Origin: Streptomyces sp. Ru71 | Lineage (GTDB): Bacteria; Actinomycetota; Actinomycetes; Streptomycetales; Streptomycetaceae | DNA: 64,000 nucleotides | NCBI RefSeq assembly: GCF_002920535.1 | Contig: NZ_PQSS01000014.1 | Span: 62,001-126,000, forward strand | Direction: 5' to 3' | Shown: piece by piece, positions 1 to 11,520 of the stretch | Numbering within the stretch: the stretch's first letter is position 1 | Layout: the number at the start of each line of letters is the position of its first letter | Position numbers and translations under genes: made by a program | Notes under the pieces: generated by a model | Seen by the model: only the letters and a program-made list of their open reading frames with translations | Database searches by the model: none | Told to the model about the DNA's origin: nothing

Positions 1-370
1 CCCGACCCTGCCGTGGACGGCGTCCGGAAGTACCCGCGGTGGTGCAGTCGGCGACACGCGCCCCCGAGTGCATCCGTCCGCTCACTCCCGGCTGTCCTAT
101 GTCAAGTGAATCGCGGGAAGGCCACCGTGAGTTCATTCGAAGGGGTGGCGAATGGTGGCGTTTCCAGGATCGCCATGGCCGGACGGGTGATCGTAGGATT
201 ACTTTGAGTGCACGGTACCCCCGGGCACATGCGCTCGTGGGTATGCCGGAGGCAACTCGGCATTCCGTTCGAAGGGTGACAACCGCCGGACGGAAGCCGC
301 GAGAACCGGCATTCTGATAGGGCTTGGCGCAGCGGCGCGGCAGGCGGTCTAGAGGGATGGGGGCGTTCCA
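1..370. other. Non-coding stretch upstream of nsdA
   Basis: No convincing gene was found here; the short open frames look like high-GC background. The stretch probably carries the nsdA promoter. A TGATAG hexamer at 315-320 could be a -10 element, but no clear -35 partner is visible. The motif TTCGAAGGG occurs twice, near 136 and near 269, and its meaning is unknown. A gene of the left-hand neighbour may end before base 1. Confidence 0.5.
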
Positions 371-1858
371 GTGGGCGGCAACGGCGGTAGCGGGACGAAC
401 GCTGAGAAGCGCCCCAACGAGCTGCTGGGAAACTGGTTCGTGCGCAGCGGCTGGTCCAAGGGCGAGCTCGCCCGCCAGGTGAACCGCCGCGCGCGCCAGC
501 TGGGCGCCAACCACATCTCCACCGACACCTCGCGCGTACGCCGCTGGCTGGACGGCGAGAACCCGCGCGAGCCCATCCCGCGCATCCTGTCCGAGCTGTT
601 CTCCGAGCGCTTCGGCTGCGTCGTCTCCATCGAGGACCTCGGCCTGCGCGCGGCCCGGCCCTCCGCGTCCGCCTCCGGCGTCGACCTGCCCTGGACGGGC
701 CCGCAGACGGTCGCCCTGCTCGGCGAGTTCTCGCGCAGCGACCTGATGCTGGCGCGGCGCGGCTTCCTCGGGAGCTCGCTGGCCCTGGCCGCGGGCCCGT
801 CGCTCATCGAACCGATGCAGCGCTGGCTGGTGCCCACGCCCGCGCTGCCCGGCCAGCGCCACGAGCCCGACGCCCAGCCGGTGCCCACCAGCCGCGCCCG
901 CGGCCGGCTGTCCAAGCCGGAGCTGGACCTGCTGGAGTCCACCACCGTGATGTTCCGGCAGTGGGACGCCCAGTGCGGCGGCGGCCTGCGCCGCAAGGCG
1001 GTCGTCGGCCAGCTGCACGAGGTCACCGACCTGCTCCAGGAACCCCAGCCCGCGTCCACCACCCGGCGCCTGTTCAAGGTCGCCGCCGAGCTGGCCGAGC
1101 TGGCCGGCTGGATGTCGTACGACGTCGGACTCCAGCCGACCGCGCAGAAGTACTTCGTCCTCGCCCTGCACGCGGCCAAGGAGGCCGGCGACAAGCCGCT
1201 CGGCTCCTACATCCTGTCCAGCATGAGCCGCCAGATGATCCACCTCGGCCGGCCCGAGGACGCCCTGGAGCTCATCCACCTCGCCCAGTACGGCAGCCGC
1301 GACTGCGCCAGCCCGCGCACCCAGGCCATGCTGTATGCGATGGAGGCCCGCGCCTACGCCAACATGGGCCAGCCCGGCAAGTGCAAGCGGGCCGTCCGCA
1401 TGGCCGAGGACACCTTCGCCGACGCCGACGACTGGGACGAGCCGGACCCCGACTGGATCCGCTTCTTCTCCGAGGCCGAGCTGCACGGCGAGAACAGCCA
1501 CTCCTTCCGCGACCTCGCCTATGTCGCCGGCCGCAGCCCCGCCTACGCCTCCCTGGCCGAGCCGCTGATGCAGCGCGCCGTGGAGCTGTTCGCCCAGGAT
1601 GCCGAGCACCAGCGGTCGTATGCGCTGAACCTCATCGGTATGGCCACGGTCCATCTGCTGCGCCGCGAGCCCGAGCAGAGCACGGTGTACGCCGCGCAGG
1701 CCATGCGGGTCGCGAAGAAGGTGCGCTCCGAGCGGGTCAACACCCGTATCCGCAAGACCGTCGACACCGCCGCCCGCGACTTCGGCGACCTCGTCGAGAT
1801 CGTCGACCTCACCGACCAGCTCGCCGCCGAACTGCCCGAGGCCGCCGAGGCGGTCTGA
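371..1858 (+). CDS. nsdA: NsdA-like regulator of sporulation and antibiotic production
   Basis: This 495-residue cytoplasmic protein resembles Streptomyces NsdA, a negative regulator of sporulation and antibiotic production. The N-terminal ~100 residues contain a basic helix-rich segment (SKGELARQVNRRARQLG) that looks like a degenerate helix-turn-helix. The remainder is helical with TPR-like repeats, for example AELAELAGWMSYDVG and EARAYANMGQPGKCKRA. There is no signal peptide or membrane span. The start is a GTG just upstream of the Gly-rich MGGNGGSG beginning. The next gene begins 385 bases downstream, so it is probably a single-gene unit. Assignment rests on recognised similarity and on the adjacency to amtB; the molecular mechanism is not evident from the sequence. 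Confidence 0.8.
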   Translation: MGGNGGSGTNAEKRPNELLGNWFVRSGWSKGELARQVNRRARQLGANHISTDTSRVRRWLDGENPREPIPRILSELFSERFGCVVSIEDLGLRAARPSASASGVDLPWTGPQTVALLGEFSRSDLMLARRGFLGSSLALAAGPSLIEPMQRWLVPTPALPGQRHEPDAQPVPTSRARGRLSKPELDLLESTTVMFRQWDAQCGGGLRRKAVVGQLHEVTDLLQEPQPASTTRRLFKVAAELAELAGWMSYDVGLQPTAQKYFVLALHAAKEAGDKPLGSYILSSMSRQMIHLGRPEDALELIHLAQYGSRDCASPRTQAMLYAMEARAYANMGQPGKCKRAVRMAEDTFADADDWDEPDPDWIRFFSEAELHGENSHSFRDLAYVAGRSPAYASLAEPLMQRAVELFAQDAEHQRSYALNLIGMATVHLLRREPEQSTVYAAQAMRVAKKVRSERVNTRIRKTVDTAARDFGDLVEIVDLTDQLAAELPEAAEAV

Positions 1859-1989
1859 CCACCGCACCAAACAGCCCGCACGACCCGCACCACCCCGCTG
1901 AACCCCGGCCGCGGCCGGCCCTCCCGAACTGCCCGACTCGGCTCCCCCATGCCAGGTCATCGGAAGGCCGACCGCGGCCGGTCCCGTCT

Positions 1990-2011
1990 CCCCGGCCGGG
2001 CCCGGCCGGGG
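1990..2011. terminator. 22-bp perfect palindrome, possible nsdA terminator
   Basis: Two 11-base arms (CCCCGGCCGGG and its complement) abut with no loop, so the folded form would have a small loop and a strong GC stem. It lies 130 bases after the nsdA stop and ahead of the amtB promoter region. No T-run follows. A terminator is the simplest reading, but a protein-binding palindrome is possible. Confidence 0.45.
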
Positions 2012-2066
2012 AAGATTGCGCCACGATAACGATCGCTCGGCCGCCCATCCGGCAATTCATCGGCGC

Positions 2067-2102
2067 GTAACACGCGCGGCGCCTTCGTCACCCCGGCGAA
2101 AC
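2067..2102 (+). promoter_or_regulatory. GlnR-like box upstream of amtB
   Basis: The sequence GTCAC-n6-GAAAC at 2087-2102 matches the Streptomyces GlnR consensus gTnAC-n6-GaAAc exactly. A second, weaker half-site GTAAC starts at 2067, 20 bases upstream, followed by a degenerate GGCGC. GlnR is known to activate the amtB-glnK-glnD operon under nitrogen limitation in Streptomyces. The box lies about 140 bases before the amtB start, which fits an activator site. Confidence 0.7.
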
Positions 2103-2152
2103 AACGGGGGGCTTCCACCGAAACGGCACTGCGCCAATCTCGTGGCCCATAA

Positions 2153-3928
<1,776 letters not shown>

Positions 3929-3953
3929 CCGCAACGAGAACAGGAGTCGCTGG

Positions 3954-6398
3954 GTGACGAGTACGGACGTGCACGGCAAAGCAGAGGACTCCGGCCCCAG
4001 CGGCTACGCGGCGGCCCGGCTGCACCTCCTCACCGAGGGGGAGCAGTCCGGGCCGCCGCGCCGTACGGCCCTGTCCCAGCTCACCGACGACTGGCTGGCG
4101 GAGCTGTTCACGGCGGCCGCCGGCGATCTCACCGGGGTGTCGCTGGTCGCCGTCGGCGGCTACGGGCGCGGCGAGCTGTCCCCGCGCAGCGACCTCGACC
4201 TGCTCCTGCTGCACGACGGCGGCGCCCCCAAGGAGGTCGCCGCCCTCGCCGACCGCCTCTGGTACCCCGTGTGGGACCTGGGCCTGGCCCTCGACCACTC
4301 CGTGCGCACCCCGGCCGAGGCCCGCAAAACGGCCGGCGAGGACCTCAAGGTCCAGCTCGGCCTGCTGGACGCCCGCCATCTCGCCGGCGACCTCGGCCTC
4401 ACCGCCGGCCTGCGCACCGCGATCCTCGCCGACTGGCGCAACCAGGCCCCCAAGCGCCTGCCCGAACTGCAGGAGCTGTGCGCCGAGCGCGCCGAACGCC
4501 AGGGCGAGCTGCAGTACCTGCTGGAGCCGGACCTCAAGGAGGCACGGGGCGGCCTGCGCGACGCCACCGCCCTGCGCGCCGTCGCCGCCTCCTGGCTCGC
4601 CGACGCCCCCCGCGAGGGCCTCGCCGACGCCCGGCGCCGCCTCCTCGACGTCCGCGACGCCCTGCACCTGACCACCGGCCGGGCCACCGACCGGCTCTCC
4701 CTGCAGGAACAGGACCAGGTCGCCGCCGAACTCGGACTGCTCGACGCCGACACCCTGCTGCGCCAGGTCTACGAGGCCTCCCGGGTCATCGCCTACGCCA
4801 GCGACGTCACCTGGCGTGAGGTGGGCCGCGTGCTGCGCTCCCGCGCGGTGCGTCCCCGGCTGCGCGCCATGCTGGGCGGCGGTAAGCCGGTCGCCGAGCG
4901 CTCCCCGCTCGCCGAGGGCGTCGTCGAACAGGACGGCGAGGTCGTCCTCGCCCGCGCCGCACGCCCCGAACGCGACCCCGTGCTCCCGCTGCGCGCCGCG
5001 GCCGCCGCCGCACAGGCCGGCCTCCCGCTCTCCCTGCACGCGGTCCGCCGGATGGCCGCCACCGTGCGCCCCCTGCCGGCGCCCTGGCCCGCCGAGGCCC
5101 GCGAACAGCTCGTCACCCTGCTCGGCTCCGGCCGCCCCACGGTCGAGGTCTGGGAGGCACTGGAGGCCGAGGGGCTGATCACCCGGCTGCTGCCCGACTG
5201 GGAGCGGGTGCGCTGCCGCCCCCAGCGCAACGCCGTCCACGTGTGGACCGTCGACCGGCACCTGATCGAGACGGCCGTGCGCGCCTCGGAGTTCACCCGC
5301 CGGGTCAGCCGCCCCGACCTGCTGCTGGTCGCCGCGCTGCTGCACGACATCGGCAAGGGCTGGCCCGGCGACCATTCGGTGGCCGGCGAGATCATCGCCC
5401 GCGACGTCGCCGCCCGCATCGGCTTCGACCGTGCCGACGTCGCCGTCCTCGCCACCCTCGTCCGCCATCACCTGCTGCTGGTCGAGACCGCCACCCGGCG
5501 CGACCTGGACGACCCCGCCACCGTCCGGCTGGTCGCCGAGGCCGTCGGCACCCCGTCCACGCTGGAGCTGCTGCACGCCCTGACCGAGGCGGACGCCCTG
5601 GCCACCGGCCCGGCCGCCTGGTCGTCCTGGCGCGGCTCGCTCGTCGCCGACCTGGTGCGGCGGGTCCTGGCCGTGCTCGCCGGGGACGCGCCGGACGAGC
5701 CCGAGACCGCCGCGCCCACCGCCGAGCAGGAGCGGCTCGCCCTGGAGGCGGTCGCCACCGGCGGACCCGTGCTGGCGCTGCGCGCGCAGACCGAGCCGCC
5801 CGCCGAGGAGCCCGCCACCGACCCCGAGCCGCTCGGCGTGGAGCTGCTCATCGCCGTACCCGACCAGCCCGGCGTGCTGCCCGCGGTGGCCGGCGTCCTC
5901 GCCATGCACCGGCTCACCGTCCGCACCGCCGAGCTGCGCGCGCTGGAGCTGCCCGACGGGGTCGACGGCTCGGTGCTGCTGCTGGACTGGCGGGTCGCGG
6001 CCGAGTACGGCTCGCTGCCGCAGGCCGCCCGGCTGCGCGCCGACCTCGTACGGGCCCTGGACGGCTCCCTGGACATCGCCTCCCGGCTCGCGGAACGCGA
6101 CGCGGCCTACCCGCGCCGGCGCGGCGTCCTGCCGCCCCCGCCCCGGGTCAGCGTCCACCCGGCCGCCTCCCGCCTCGCCACGGTGATCGAGGTCCGCGCC
6201 CAGGACGCCCCGGGCCTGCTGTTCCGCATCGGGCGGGCGCTGGAGGACGCGAGCGTGAGCGTGCGCAGCGCCCATGTGTCGACGCTGGGCGCCAACGCGG
6301 TGGATGCCTTCTATGTCACAGGACCGGAGGGTGCGCCGCTGCCCGAGGAGGAGGCGTCGGCGGTGGCGAGGAAGCTGGAGGAGACCTTGCGAGGGTGA
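3954..6398 (+). CDS. glnD: PII nucleotidyltransferase/removing enzyme GlnD
   Basis: An 814-residue cytoplasmic enzyme that adds and removes a nucleotide on GlnK. Domains in order: nucleotidyltransferase with GGYGRGELSPRSDLDLL (about 68-84, catalytic Asp pair), GlnD helical domain, HD phosphohydrolase with LLHDIGKG (His463/Asp464), and two ACT domains starting near 626 (LIAVPDQPGVLP) and 741 (VIEVRAQDAPGLLF). In actinomycetes the enzyme is reported to adenylylate rather than uridylylate GlnK. The GTG at 3954 is preceded by AGGAG with seven bases spacing. It ends the amtB operon; ffh follows 82 bases later. Confidence 0.93.
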   Translation: MTSTDVHGKAEDSGPSGYAAARLHLLTEGEQSGPPRRTALSQLTDDWLAELFTAAAGDLTGVSLVAVGGYGRGELSPRSDLDLLLLHDGGAPKEVAALADRLWYPVWDLGLALDHSVRTPAEARKTAGEDLKVQLGLLDARHLAGDLGLTAGLRTAILADWRNQAPKRLPELQELCAERAERQGELQYLLEPDLKEARGGLRDATALRAVAASWLADAPREGLADARRRLLDVRDALHLTTGRATDRLSLQEQDQVAAELGLLDADTLLRQVYEASRVIAYASDVTWREVGRVLRSRAVRPRLRAMLGGGKPVAERSPLAEGVVEQDGEVVLARAARPERDPVLPLRAAAAAAQAGLPLSLHAVRRMAATVRPLPAPWPAEAREQLVTLLGSGRPTVEVWEALEAEGLITRLLPDWERVRCRPQRNAVHVWTVDRHLIETAVRASEFTRRVSRPDLLLVAALLHDIGKGWPGDHSVAGEIIARDVAARIGFDRADVAVLATLVRHHLLLVETATRRDLDDPATVRLVAEAVGTPSTLELLHALTEADALATGPAAWSSWRGSLVADLVRRVLAVLAGDAPDEPETAAPTAEQERLALEAVATGGPVLALRAQTEPPAEEPATDPEPLGVELLIAVPDQPGVLPAVAGVLAMHRLTVRTAELRALELPDGVDGSVLLLDWRVAAEYGSLPQAARLRADLVRALDGSLDIASRLAERDAAYPRRRGVLPPPPRVSVHPAASRLATVIEVRAQDAPGLLFRIGRALEDASVSVRSAHVSTLGANAVDAFYVTGPEGAPLPEEEASAVARKLEETLRG

Positions 6399-6480
6399 GC
6401 CCGCCCCGGTGACTTGTGTCGCCGGGATACCCTGGAGGGCGATTCGTCAGCAGCCACCGACCCCGAGGACCGCGAGCGCC

Positions 6481-8034
6481 GTGTTCGACACTCTCTCCGA
6501 TCGCCTGTCAGCGACTTTCAAGAACCTGCGCGGCAAGGGACGGCTCTCCGAAGCGGACATCGACGCCACCGCGCGCGAGATCCGCATCGCGCTCCTCGAA
6601 GCCGACGTGGCCCTGCCCGTCGTCCGGACGTTCATCAAGAACGTCAAGGAGCGCGCCCTCGGCGCCGAGGTCTCCCGGGCGCTGAACCCGGCCCAGCAGG
6701 TTCTGAAGATCGTCAACGACGAGCTCGTCACGATCCTCGGCGGCGAGACCCGGCGCCTGCGCTTCGCCAAGCAGCCGCCCACCGTGATCATGCTGGCCGG
6801 TCTCCAGGGTGCCGGTAAGACCACCCTCGCGGGCAAGCTCGGCCGCTGGCTCAAGGAGCAGGGTCACTCCCCGCTGCTGGTCGCCTGTGACCTCCAGCGC
6901 CCCAACGCCGTCAACCAGCTGAGCGTCGTCGCCGAGCGCGCGGGCGTCGCCGTGTACGCGCCGGAGCCCGGCAACGGCGTCGGCGACCCGGTCAAGGTCG
7001 CCAAGGACTCCATCGACTTCGCCAAGTCCAAGGTCCACGACATCGTGATCGTGGACACCGCCGGCCGCCTGGGCATCGACCAGGAGATGATGCAGCAGGC
7101 CGCGGACATCCGGGACGCGGTCCAGCCGGACGAGATCCTGTTCGTCGTCGACGCGATGATCGGTCAGGACGCCGTCAACACCGCCGAGGCCTTCCGCGAC
7201 GGCGTCGGCTTCGACGGCGTGGTGCTCTCCAAGCTCGACGGTGACGCCCGCGGTGGTGCCGCCCTGTCGATCCGCCAGATCACCGGCAAGCCGATCATGT
7301 TCGCGTCGAACGGCGAGAAGCTCGACGACTTCGACGCCTTCCACCCCGACCGGATGGCCTCCCGCATCCTCGACATGGGTGACCTGCTCACCCTGATCGA
7401 GCAGGCGGAGAAGACGTTCAGCCAGGAAGAGGCCGCCAAGATGGCCTCCAAGCTGGCGTCGAAGAAGGGCCAGGACTTCACCCTGGACGACTTCCTGGCC
7501 CAGATGGAGCAGGTCAGGAAGATGGGCTCCATCTCCAAGCTGCTCGGCATGCTGCCCGGCATGGGCCAGATCAAGGACCAGATCAACAACATCGACGAGC
7601 GCGACGTCGACCGCACCGCCGCGATCATCAAGTCGATGACCCCGGCCGAGCGCCAGGACCCGACGATCATCAACGGCTCCCGCCGCGCCCGTATCGCCAA
7701 GGGTTCCGGTGTCGAGGTCAGCGCCGTGAAGAACCTCGTCGAGCGGTTCTTCGACGCCCGCAAGATGATGTCCCGCATGGCGCAGGGCGGCGGTATGCCC
7801 GGCATGCCGGGGATCCCGGGCATGGGCGGCGGCCCCGGCCGGCAGAAGAAGCAGCAGAAGAAGGCCAAGGGCAAGCAGCGCTCCGGCAACCCGATGAAGC
7901 GCAAGCAGCAGGAGCAGGAGGAGGCCGCCCGCCGCGCGGCCGCCGCCGAGAACGGCGGCGCCTTCGGCCTGCCGGGCCAGCAGGCCGGCCAGGACTTCGA
8001 GCTTCCGGACGAGTTCAAGAAGTTCATGGGCTGA
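6481..8034 (+). CDS. ffh: Signal recognition particle GTPase Ffh
   Basis: A 517-residue SRP54 homologue that binds signal peptides and SRP RNA and delivers ribosomes to FtsY. The N domain begins MFDTLSDRLSATFKNLRGKG. The G domain has the P-loop GLQGAGKTT near residue 107, DTAGRLG and the TKLDG-like SKLDGDARGG. The Met-rich M domain includes MGSISKLLGMLPGMG and SGVEVSAVKNLVERF. The C-terminal tail is long, with MPG repeats, a Lys/Gln-rich stretch and an Ala-rich stretch. The GTG start is the only one that fits the N domain. A strong hairpin lies 20 bases after the stop. Confidence 0.96.
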   Translation: MFDTLSDRLSATFKNLRGKGRLSEADIDATAREIRIALLEADVALPVVRTFIKNVKERALGAEVSRALNPAQQVLKIVNDELVTILGGETRRLRFAKQPPTVIMLAGLQGAGKTTLAGKLGRWLKEQGHSPLLVACDLQRPNAVNQLSVVAERAGVAVYAPEPGNGVGDPVKVAKDSIDFAKSKVHDIVIVDTAGRLGIDQEMMQQAADIRDAVQPDEILFVVDAMIGQDAVNTAEAFRDGVGFDGVVLSKLDGDARGGAALSIRQITGKPIMFASNGEKLDDFDAFHPDRMASRILDMGDLLTLIEQAEKTFSQEEAAKMASKLASKKGQDFTLDDFLAQMEQVRKMGSISKLLGMLPGMGQIKDQINNIDERDVDRTAAIIKSMTPAERQDPTIINGSRRARIAKGSGVEVSAVKNLVERFFDARKMMSRMAQGGGMPGMPGIPGMGGGPGRQKKQQKKAKGKQRSGNPMKRKQQEQEEAARRAAAAENGGAFGLPGQQAGQDFELPDEFKKFMG

Positions 8035-8053
8035 CCGCCCGAGTCGTACGTCC

Positions 8054-8088
8054 CCGGGGGCGCCCTTCGCCAGGAAGGGCGCCCCCGG
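8054..8088 (+). terminator. Terminator after ffh
   Basis: A perfect 15-bp inverted repeat (arms 8054-8068 and 8074-8088) with a five-base loop lies 20 bases after the ffh stop. No T-run follows, as is usual for Streptomyces hairpin terminators. The motif GGCGTCGTACA occurs twice just downstream, near 8087 and 8114. Confidence 0.8.
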
Positions 8089-8162
8089 CGTCGTACAGGG
8101 GGCTGCGCCCCGGCGTCGTACACCCGCATGCCTGTGCGGCTTTCCTGGCGTACCGTCCCGAT

Positions 8163-10100
8163 ATGACCAACCCTGCGCCGCCGCGGAAGTCTCCCGACCA
8201 GCCCTGGCGTACCGAGGGCACCCCCGAGGAGCCGCCGAAACCGTCGTCCGGCGGGCGGCGGATGCGGGGCGGCTGGTGGCGGCTGATCGTCGCCGCGCTG
8301 GTCGTGTACCTGATCGCCAACCTCATCCTGTCCTTCCAGGACGAGGCGACCGAGCCGACGATCTCCTACACCGAGTTCAGCAAGCAGGTCGACGCCGGCA
8401 ACGTCAGCAAGATCTACGCCAAGGGCAACGCGATCCAGGGCGAGCTGAAGAAGGCCCAGGACAACCCCAAGGACTCCGGCACCTACACCAAGTTCAAGAC
8501 GGAGCGGCCGACCTTCGCGGACGACCGGATCTGGGACTCGCTGACCAAGCACAACGTCACGGTCACCGCGGAACCGGTCGTCCAGCACCGCAGCTTTCTC
8601 GCCAACCTGCTCATCTCGCTGGCGCCGATGGTGCTGCTGATCGCGGTGTGGGTGTTCATCGCCCGGCGGATGCGCGCGGGGCTCGGCGGTGCCGGCGGCA
8701 TGCTGGGCCGCAAGGCGCCGCCCAAGCCGGTCGAACTGGAGCCCGGTCAGCAGCGCACCACCTTCGCCGACGTGGCCGGCATCGACGAGGTCGCGGGCGA
8801 GCTGAACGACGTCGTCGACTTCCTGAAGAATCCCGACGACTACCGCCGTATGGGTGCCAAGATGCCCCGCGGTGTGCTGCTGGCGGGACCGCCGGGCACC
8901 GGCAAGACACTGCTCGCGCGGGCCGTGGCCGGGGAGGCCGGGGTGCCGTTCTTCTCGGCGTCCGCCTCCGAGTTCATCGAGATGATCGTCGGTGTCGGCG
9001 CCTCCCGGGTGCGGGAGCTGTTCGCGGAGGCGCGCAAGGTCGCCCCGTCGATCATCTTCATCGACGAGATCGACACCATCGGCCGGGCCCGAGGCGGCGG
9101 CGCGAGCGTCGGCGGCCACGACGAGCGGGAGCAGACCCTCAACCAGATCCTGACCGAAATGGATGGGTTCTCCGGCTCCGAGGGAGTCATCGTCATCGCC
9201 GCCACCAACCGGGCCGACGTCCTCGACCCGGCGCTCACCCGGCCCGGCCGCTTCGACCGGATCGTGCAGGTCTCGCCCCCCGACCGGGGCGGCCGCGAGG
9301 CCATCCTGCGCATCCACACCCGCGAGATCCCCCTCGCCGGCGACGTCGACCTCGCCCAGGTCGCCAAGACCACCCCGGGCATGACCGGCGCGGAACTCGC
9401 CAACCTCGCCAACGAGGCCGCGCTCCTCGCCGTCAAACGCGGCCAGCGGCACGTCACCCAGTCGGACATGTCCGACGCCCTGGAGAAGGTGCAGCTCGGC
9501 GCGGAGCGCGCGCTCGTCATGCCGTACGAGGAACGGCGGCGCACCGCCTACCACGAGAGCGGGCACGCGCTGCTCGGCATGCTGCAGCCGGGCGCCGACC
9601 CGGTCCGCAAGATCACCATCGTGCCGCGCGGCCGCGCCCTCGGCGTCACCCTGTCCACACCGGACGCGGACAAGTACGCGTACACCGAGGAGTACCTGCG
9701 CGGCCGGATCATCGGCGCCCTCGGCGGCATGGCGGCCGAACAGGTCGTCTACGGCGTCATCACCACCGGCTCCGAGAGCGACCTGGAACAGGTCACCCGC
9801 ATCGCCCGCGGCATGGTCTCCCGCTGGGGCATGAGCGAACGCGTCGGCCGGCTCTCGGCGCTGCCCGACGACGCCCAGCAGGCCTACGGCCTGGCCGCCG
9901 CCCCGCAGACCCTCGACGCGATCGACGAGGAGATGCGCCGGGTCGTCGACGAGTGCTACGAGGAGGCCCGCCGCAAGCTGCGCGAGCACCGCGGGCAGCT
10001 GGACGCCCTGGCCGAGGCGCTGCTGGACCGCGAGACGCTTCAGGAGGCCGACGCCTACCGCATCGCGGGCGTCCCGCGCCTGGCCAAGGACGAGTCCTGA
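8163..10100 (+). CDS. ftsH: FtsH-type membrane AAA+ zinc protease
   Basis: A 645-residue ATP-dependent metalloprotease. Two N-terminal membrane spans (about 40-58 and 148-166) flank an extracytoplasmic FtsH domain. The AAA+ module carries Walker A GPPGTGKT (from 242), Walker [12 protein letters not shown] and the second region of homology TRPGRFDR. The zinc site is HESGH (464-468), with Asp539 in SESDLEQ as the likely third ligand. It degrades membrane and short-lived cytoplasmic proteins. Streptomyces usually have another FtsH elsewhere, so this may be a paralogue; it is shorter at the C-terminus than many. The start is ATG 8163, with CCGAT just before and no strong ribosome site. Confidence 0.92.
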   Translation: MTNPAPPRKSPDQPWRTEGTPEEPPKPSSGGRRMRGGWWRLIVAALVVYLIANLILSFQDEATEPTISYTEFSKQVDAGNVSKIYAKGNAIQGELKKAQDNPKDSGTYTKFKTERPTFADDRIWDSLTKHNVTVTAEPVVQHRSFLANLLISLAPMVLLIAVWVFIARRMRAGLGGAGGMLGRKAPPKPVELEPGQQRTTFADVAGIDEVAGELNDVVDFLKNPDDYRRMGAKMPRGVLLAGPPGTGKTLLARAVAGEAGVPFFSASASEFIEMIVGVGASRVRELFAEARKVAPSIIFIDEIDTIGRARGGGASVGGHDEREQTLNQILTEMDGFSGSEGVIVIAATNRADVLDPALTRPGRFDRIVQVSPPDRGGREAILRIHTREIPLAGDVDLAQVAKTTPGMTGAELANLANEAALLAVKRGQRHVTQSDMSDALEKVQLGAERALVMPYEERRRTAYHESGHALLGMLQPGADPVRKITIVPRGRALGVTLSTPDADKYAYTEEYLRGRIIGALGGMAAEQVVYGVITTGSESDLEQVTRIARGMVSRWGMSERVGRLSALPDDAQQAYGLAAAPQTLDAIDEEMRRVVDECYEEARRKLREHRGQLDALAEALLDRETLQEADAYRIAGVPRLAKDES

Positions 10101-10107
10101 AAGCCTC

Positions 10108-11019
10108 TTACCGCACGCGGGCTATCAGGTAGCGGAAGACGTTCGGCATCCATACCGTGCCGTCCTGCCGCCGGTGCGCGTGCAGCGCCTCGGTCAGCTC
10201 CTTGTCGACCTGCTCCTGGTCGGCGGCCGCGATCGCCGCGTCGAACAGCCCGGTCGACAGCATGCCGCGCACCGCGCTGTCCACGTCGGCGTACCCGAAC
10301 GGGCAGGCCACCCGTCCCGAGCCGTCCGGGCGCAGTCCCGCGCGGTGGGCGACCTCCTCCAGGTCGTCGCGCAGGGCGGGGCGCCAGCTGCCCGGGCTGC
10401 GCAGCGGATCGGCCAGCTTCCCGGCCACCCGCAGCACCGACGAGGTGGCGCACCGCTCGGGCGGCCCCCAGCCGGCCAGCACCACGGGGGTGCCGCGCTC
10501 GGCGAGCGGTACGGCCCCGGCGAGCAGCTCGGCGAGCCCGTCGGAGTCGCCGGCCGTGCACCCGATGGGCTCGAACGCCGTCACCAGGTCGTACGGGGCG
10601 GCCGCCCGCTGCGGGGTCTCGCGCACCAGCCTGGCTCCGCCCCGCGCGGGTGCGTCGGACGCCTCCGGACGCAGCCGCTCGCGGGCCAGGGCCAGCCGTT
10701 CGGGGGAGCGGCACTCGACGCCGGTGACCTCCGCGCCGCGCACCGCCGCCATCAGCAGGGCCAGGCCGGAGCCGCAGCCCAGGCCCAGCACACGGGTGCC
10801 GGGCCCCACTTCCAGTCGCTCGTAGACGGCTTCGTAGAGCGGCACGAGCATCCGCTCCTGGATCTCCGACCAGTCACGCGCGCGTGCACCGAGGTCCACG
10901 CGAGGGGCCGAACCCGCGTGAGGGAGGTGCTGCCGCACGAGCGTAGGTGTCATAGGTACGCGCCCCAATCCGCCGAGAGAAAGTCGCTGTGCCCGTATCG
11001 CAGGGAGTTGCCCGGTCAT
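10108..11019 (-). CDS. Class I SAM-dependent methyltransferase
   Basis: A 303-residue cytoplasmic protein with a Rossmann-type methyltransferase core: motif I VLGLGCGSGLALLMAA, then VTGVECR (acidic end of strand 2) and PYDLVTAFEPIGC. The substrate cannot be read from the sequence. It lies on the reverse strand, seven bases from the end of the convergent protease gene, so the two may share a terminator region. The start chosen is ATG 11019 with GGGGG upstream; ATG 10953 (MTPTLVRQHLP) is an alternative without a clear ribosome site. The fold is confident, the role unknown. Confidence 0.75.
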   Translation of the reverse strand: MTGQLPAIRAQRLSLGGLGRVPMTPTLVRQHLPHAGSAPRVDLGARARDWSEIQERMLVPLYEAVYERLEVGPGTRVLGLGCGSGLALLMAAVRGAEVTGVECRSPERLALARERLRPEASDAPARGGARLVRETPQRAAAPYDLVTAFEPIGCTAGDSDGLAELLAGAVPLAERGTPVVLAGWGPPERCATSSVLRVAGKLADPLRSPGSWRPALRDDLEEVAHRAGLRPDGSGRVACPFGYADVDSAVRGMLSTGLFDAAIAAADQEQVDKELTEALHAHRRQDGTVWMPNVFRYLIARVR

Positions 11020-11520
11020 GCGTGGCCCCCGTTGCAGTGCGCTCGCACTGACCCCCGTATGCCAGGAAACTCCGGGCTCGGCGGTGCGTCCAGTGGAAAG
11101 CGGCCCCGGTTTGAGAGTTGGCCGCCCGGGTGGCGGGATTTCACCTGCGCGCAACACGGCGCGCACGGCGCCCGGCACCCGGCGCAGGGGCGGTGCCGGA
11201 GGCCGGCCGGACACCCGGTAACGTCGCGGTCGTCGCAGGCGCTGACCAAGGTGGCACGGCCTCACCGCACGGGTGACCGAAAGGCCCCTTGCGCAGCCGC
11301 CGGTCCCGTGGGGCGCGGCGCGTCGACACGATCTACGCGCAGGTACGTACGTACGCCTACGTCGGGCTACGCACCGGCTTGGTACGAGCTGTGCGGCATA
11401 TCCGCAGATCAGCGCACCCGTCCTCGTCAGGACGCATCAGCGGCAACTGACGGGTACGTGCAAATTATTTGGGATGCCCCGGAATCGGAACACAGCGGCA
11501 CCCCGGCTCGTTGTCATTAC
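11020..11520. other. 501-bp divergent intergenic region
   Basis: This lies between the reverse-strand methyltransferase and the forward SprT-like gene. No coding potential was recognised. It contains TACG-rich direct repeats near 11345-11380 and, at its right end, an ECF-type promoter that is listed separately. The left half should carry the methyltransferase promoter on the reverse strand, but no element is clear. Confidence 0.5.
11487..11513 (+). promoter_or_regulatory. Candidate ECF sigma factor promoter
   Basis: GGAAC at 11487-11491 is followed after 17 bases by CGTTG at 11509-11513. A GGAAC -35 with a CGT-containing -10 is the pattern of ECF (group IV) sigma factors, including SigE of Streptomyces. 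Transcription would start around 11519-11521, exactly at the GTG of the next gene, giving a leaderless mRNA. This is a pattern match only. Confidence 0.5.

Noticed and set aside
7164..9989. 941-codon reverse-strand frame across ffh and ftsH
   Set aside because: It runs across two well-identified genes and the intervening terminator and has no recognisable domain.
10174..11520. Upstream extension of the SprT-like frame to 10174
   Set aside because: The frame is open only because of GC content; it runs antisense through the methyltransferase gene and its translation shows no domain. The GTG at 11521 fits the promoter and family.
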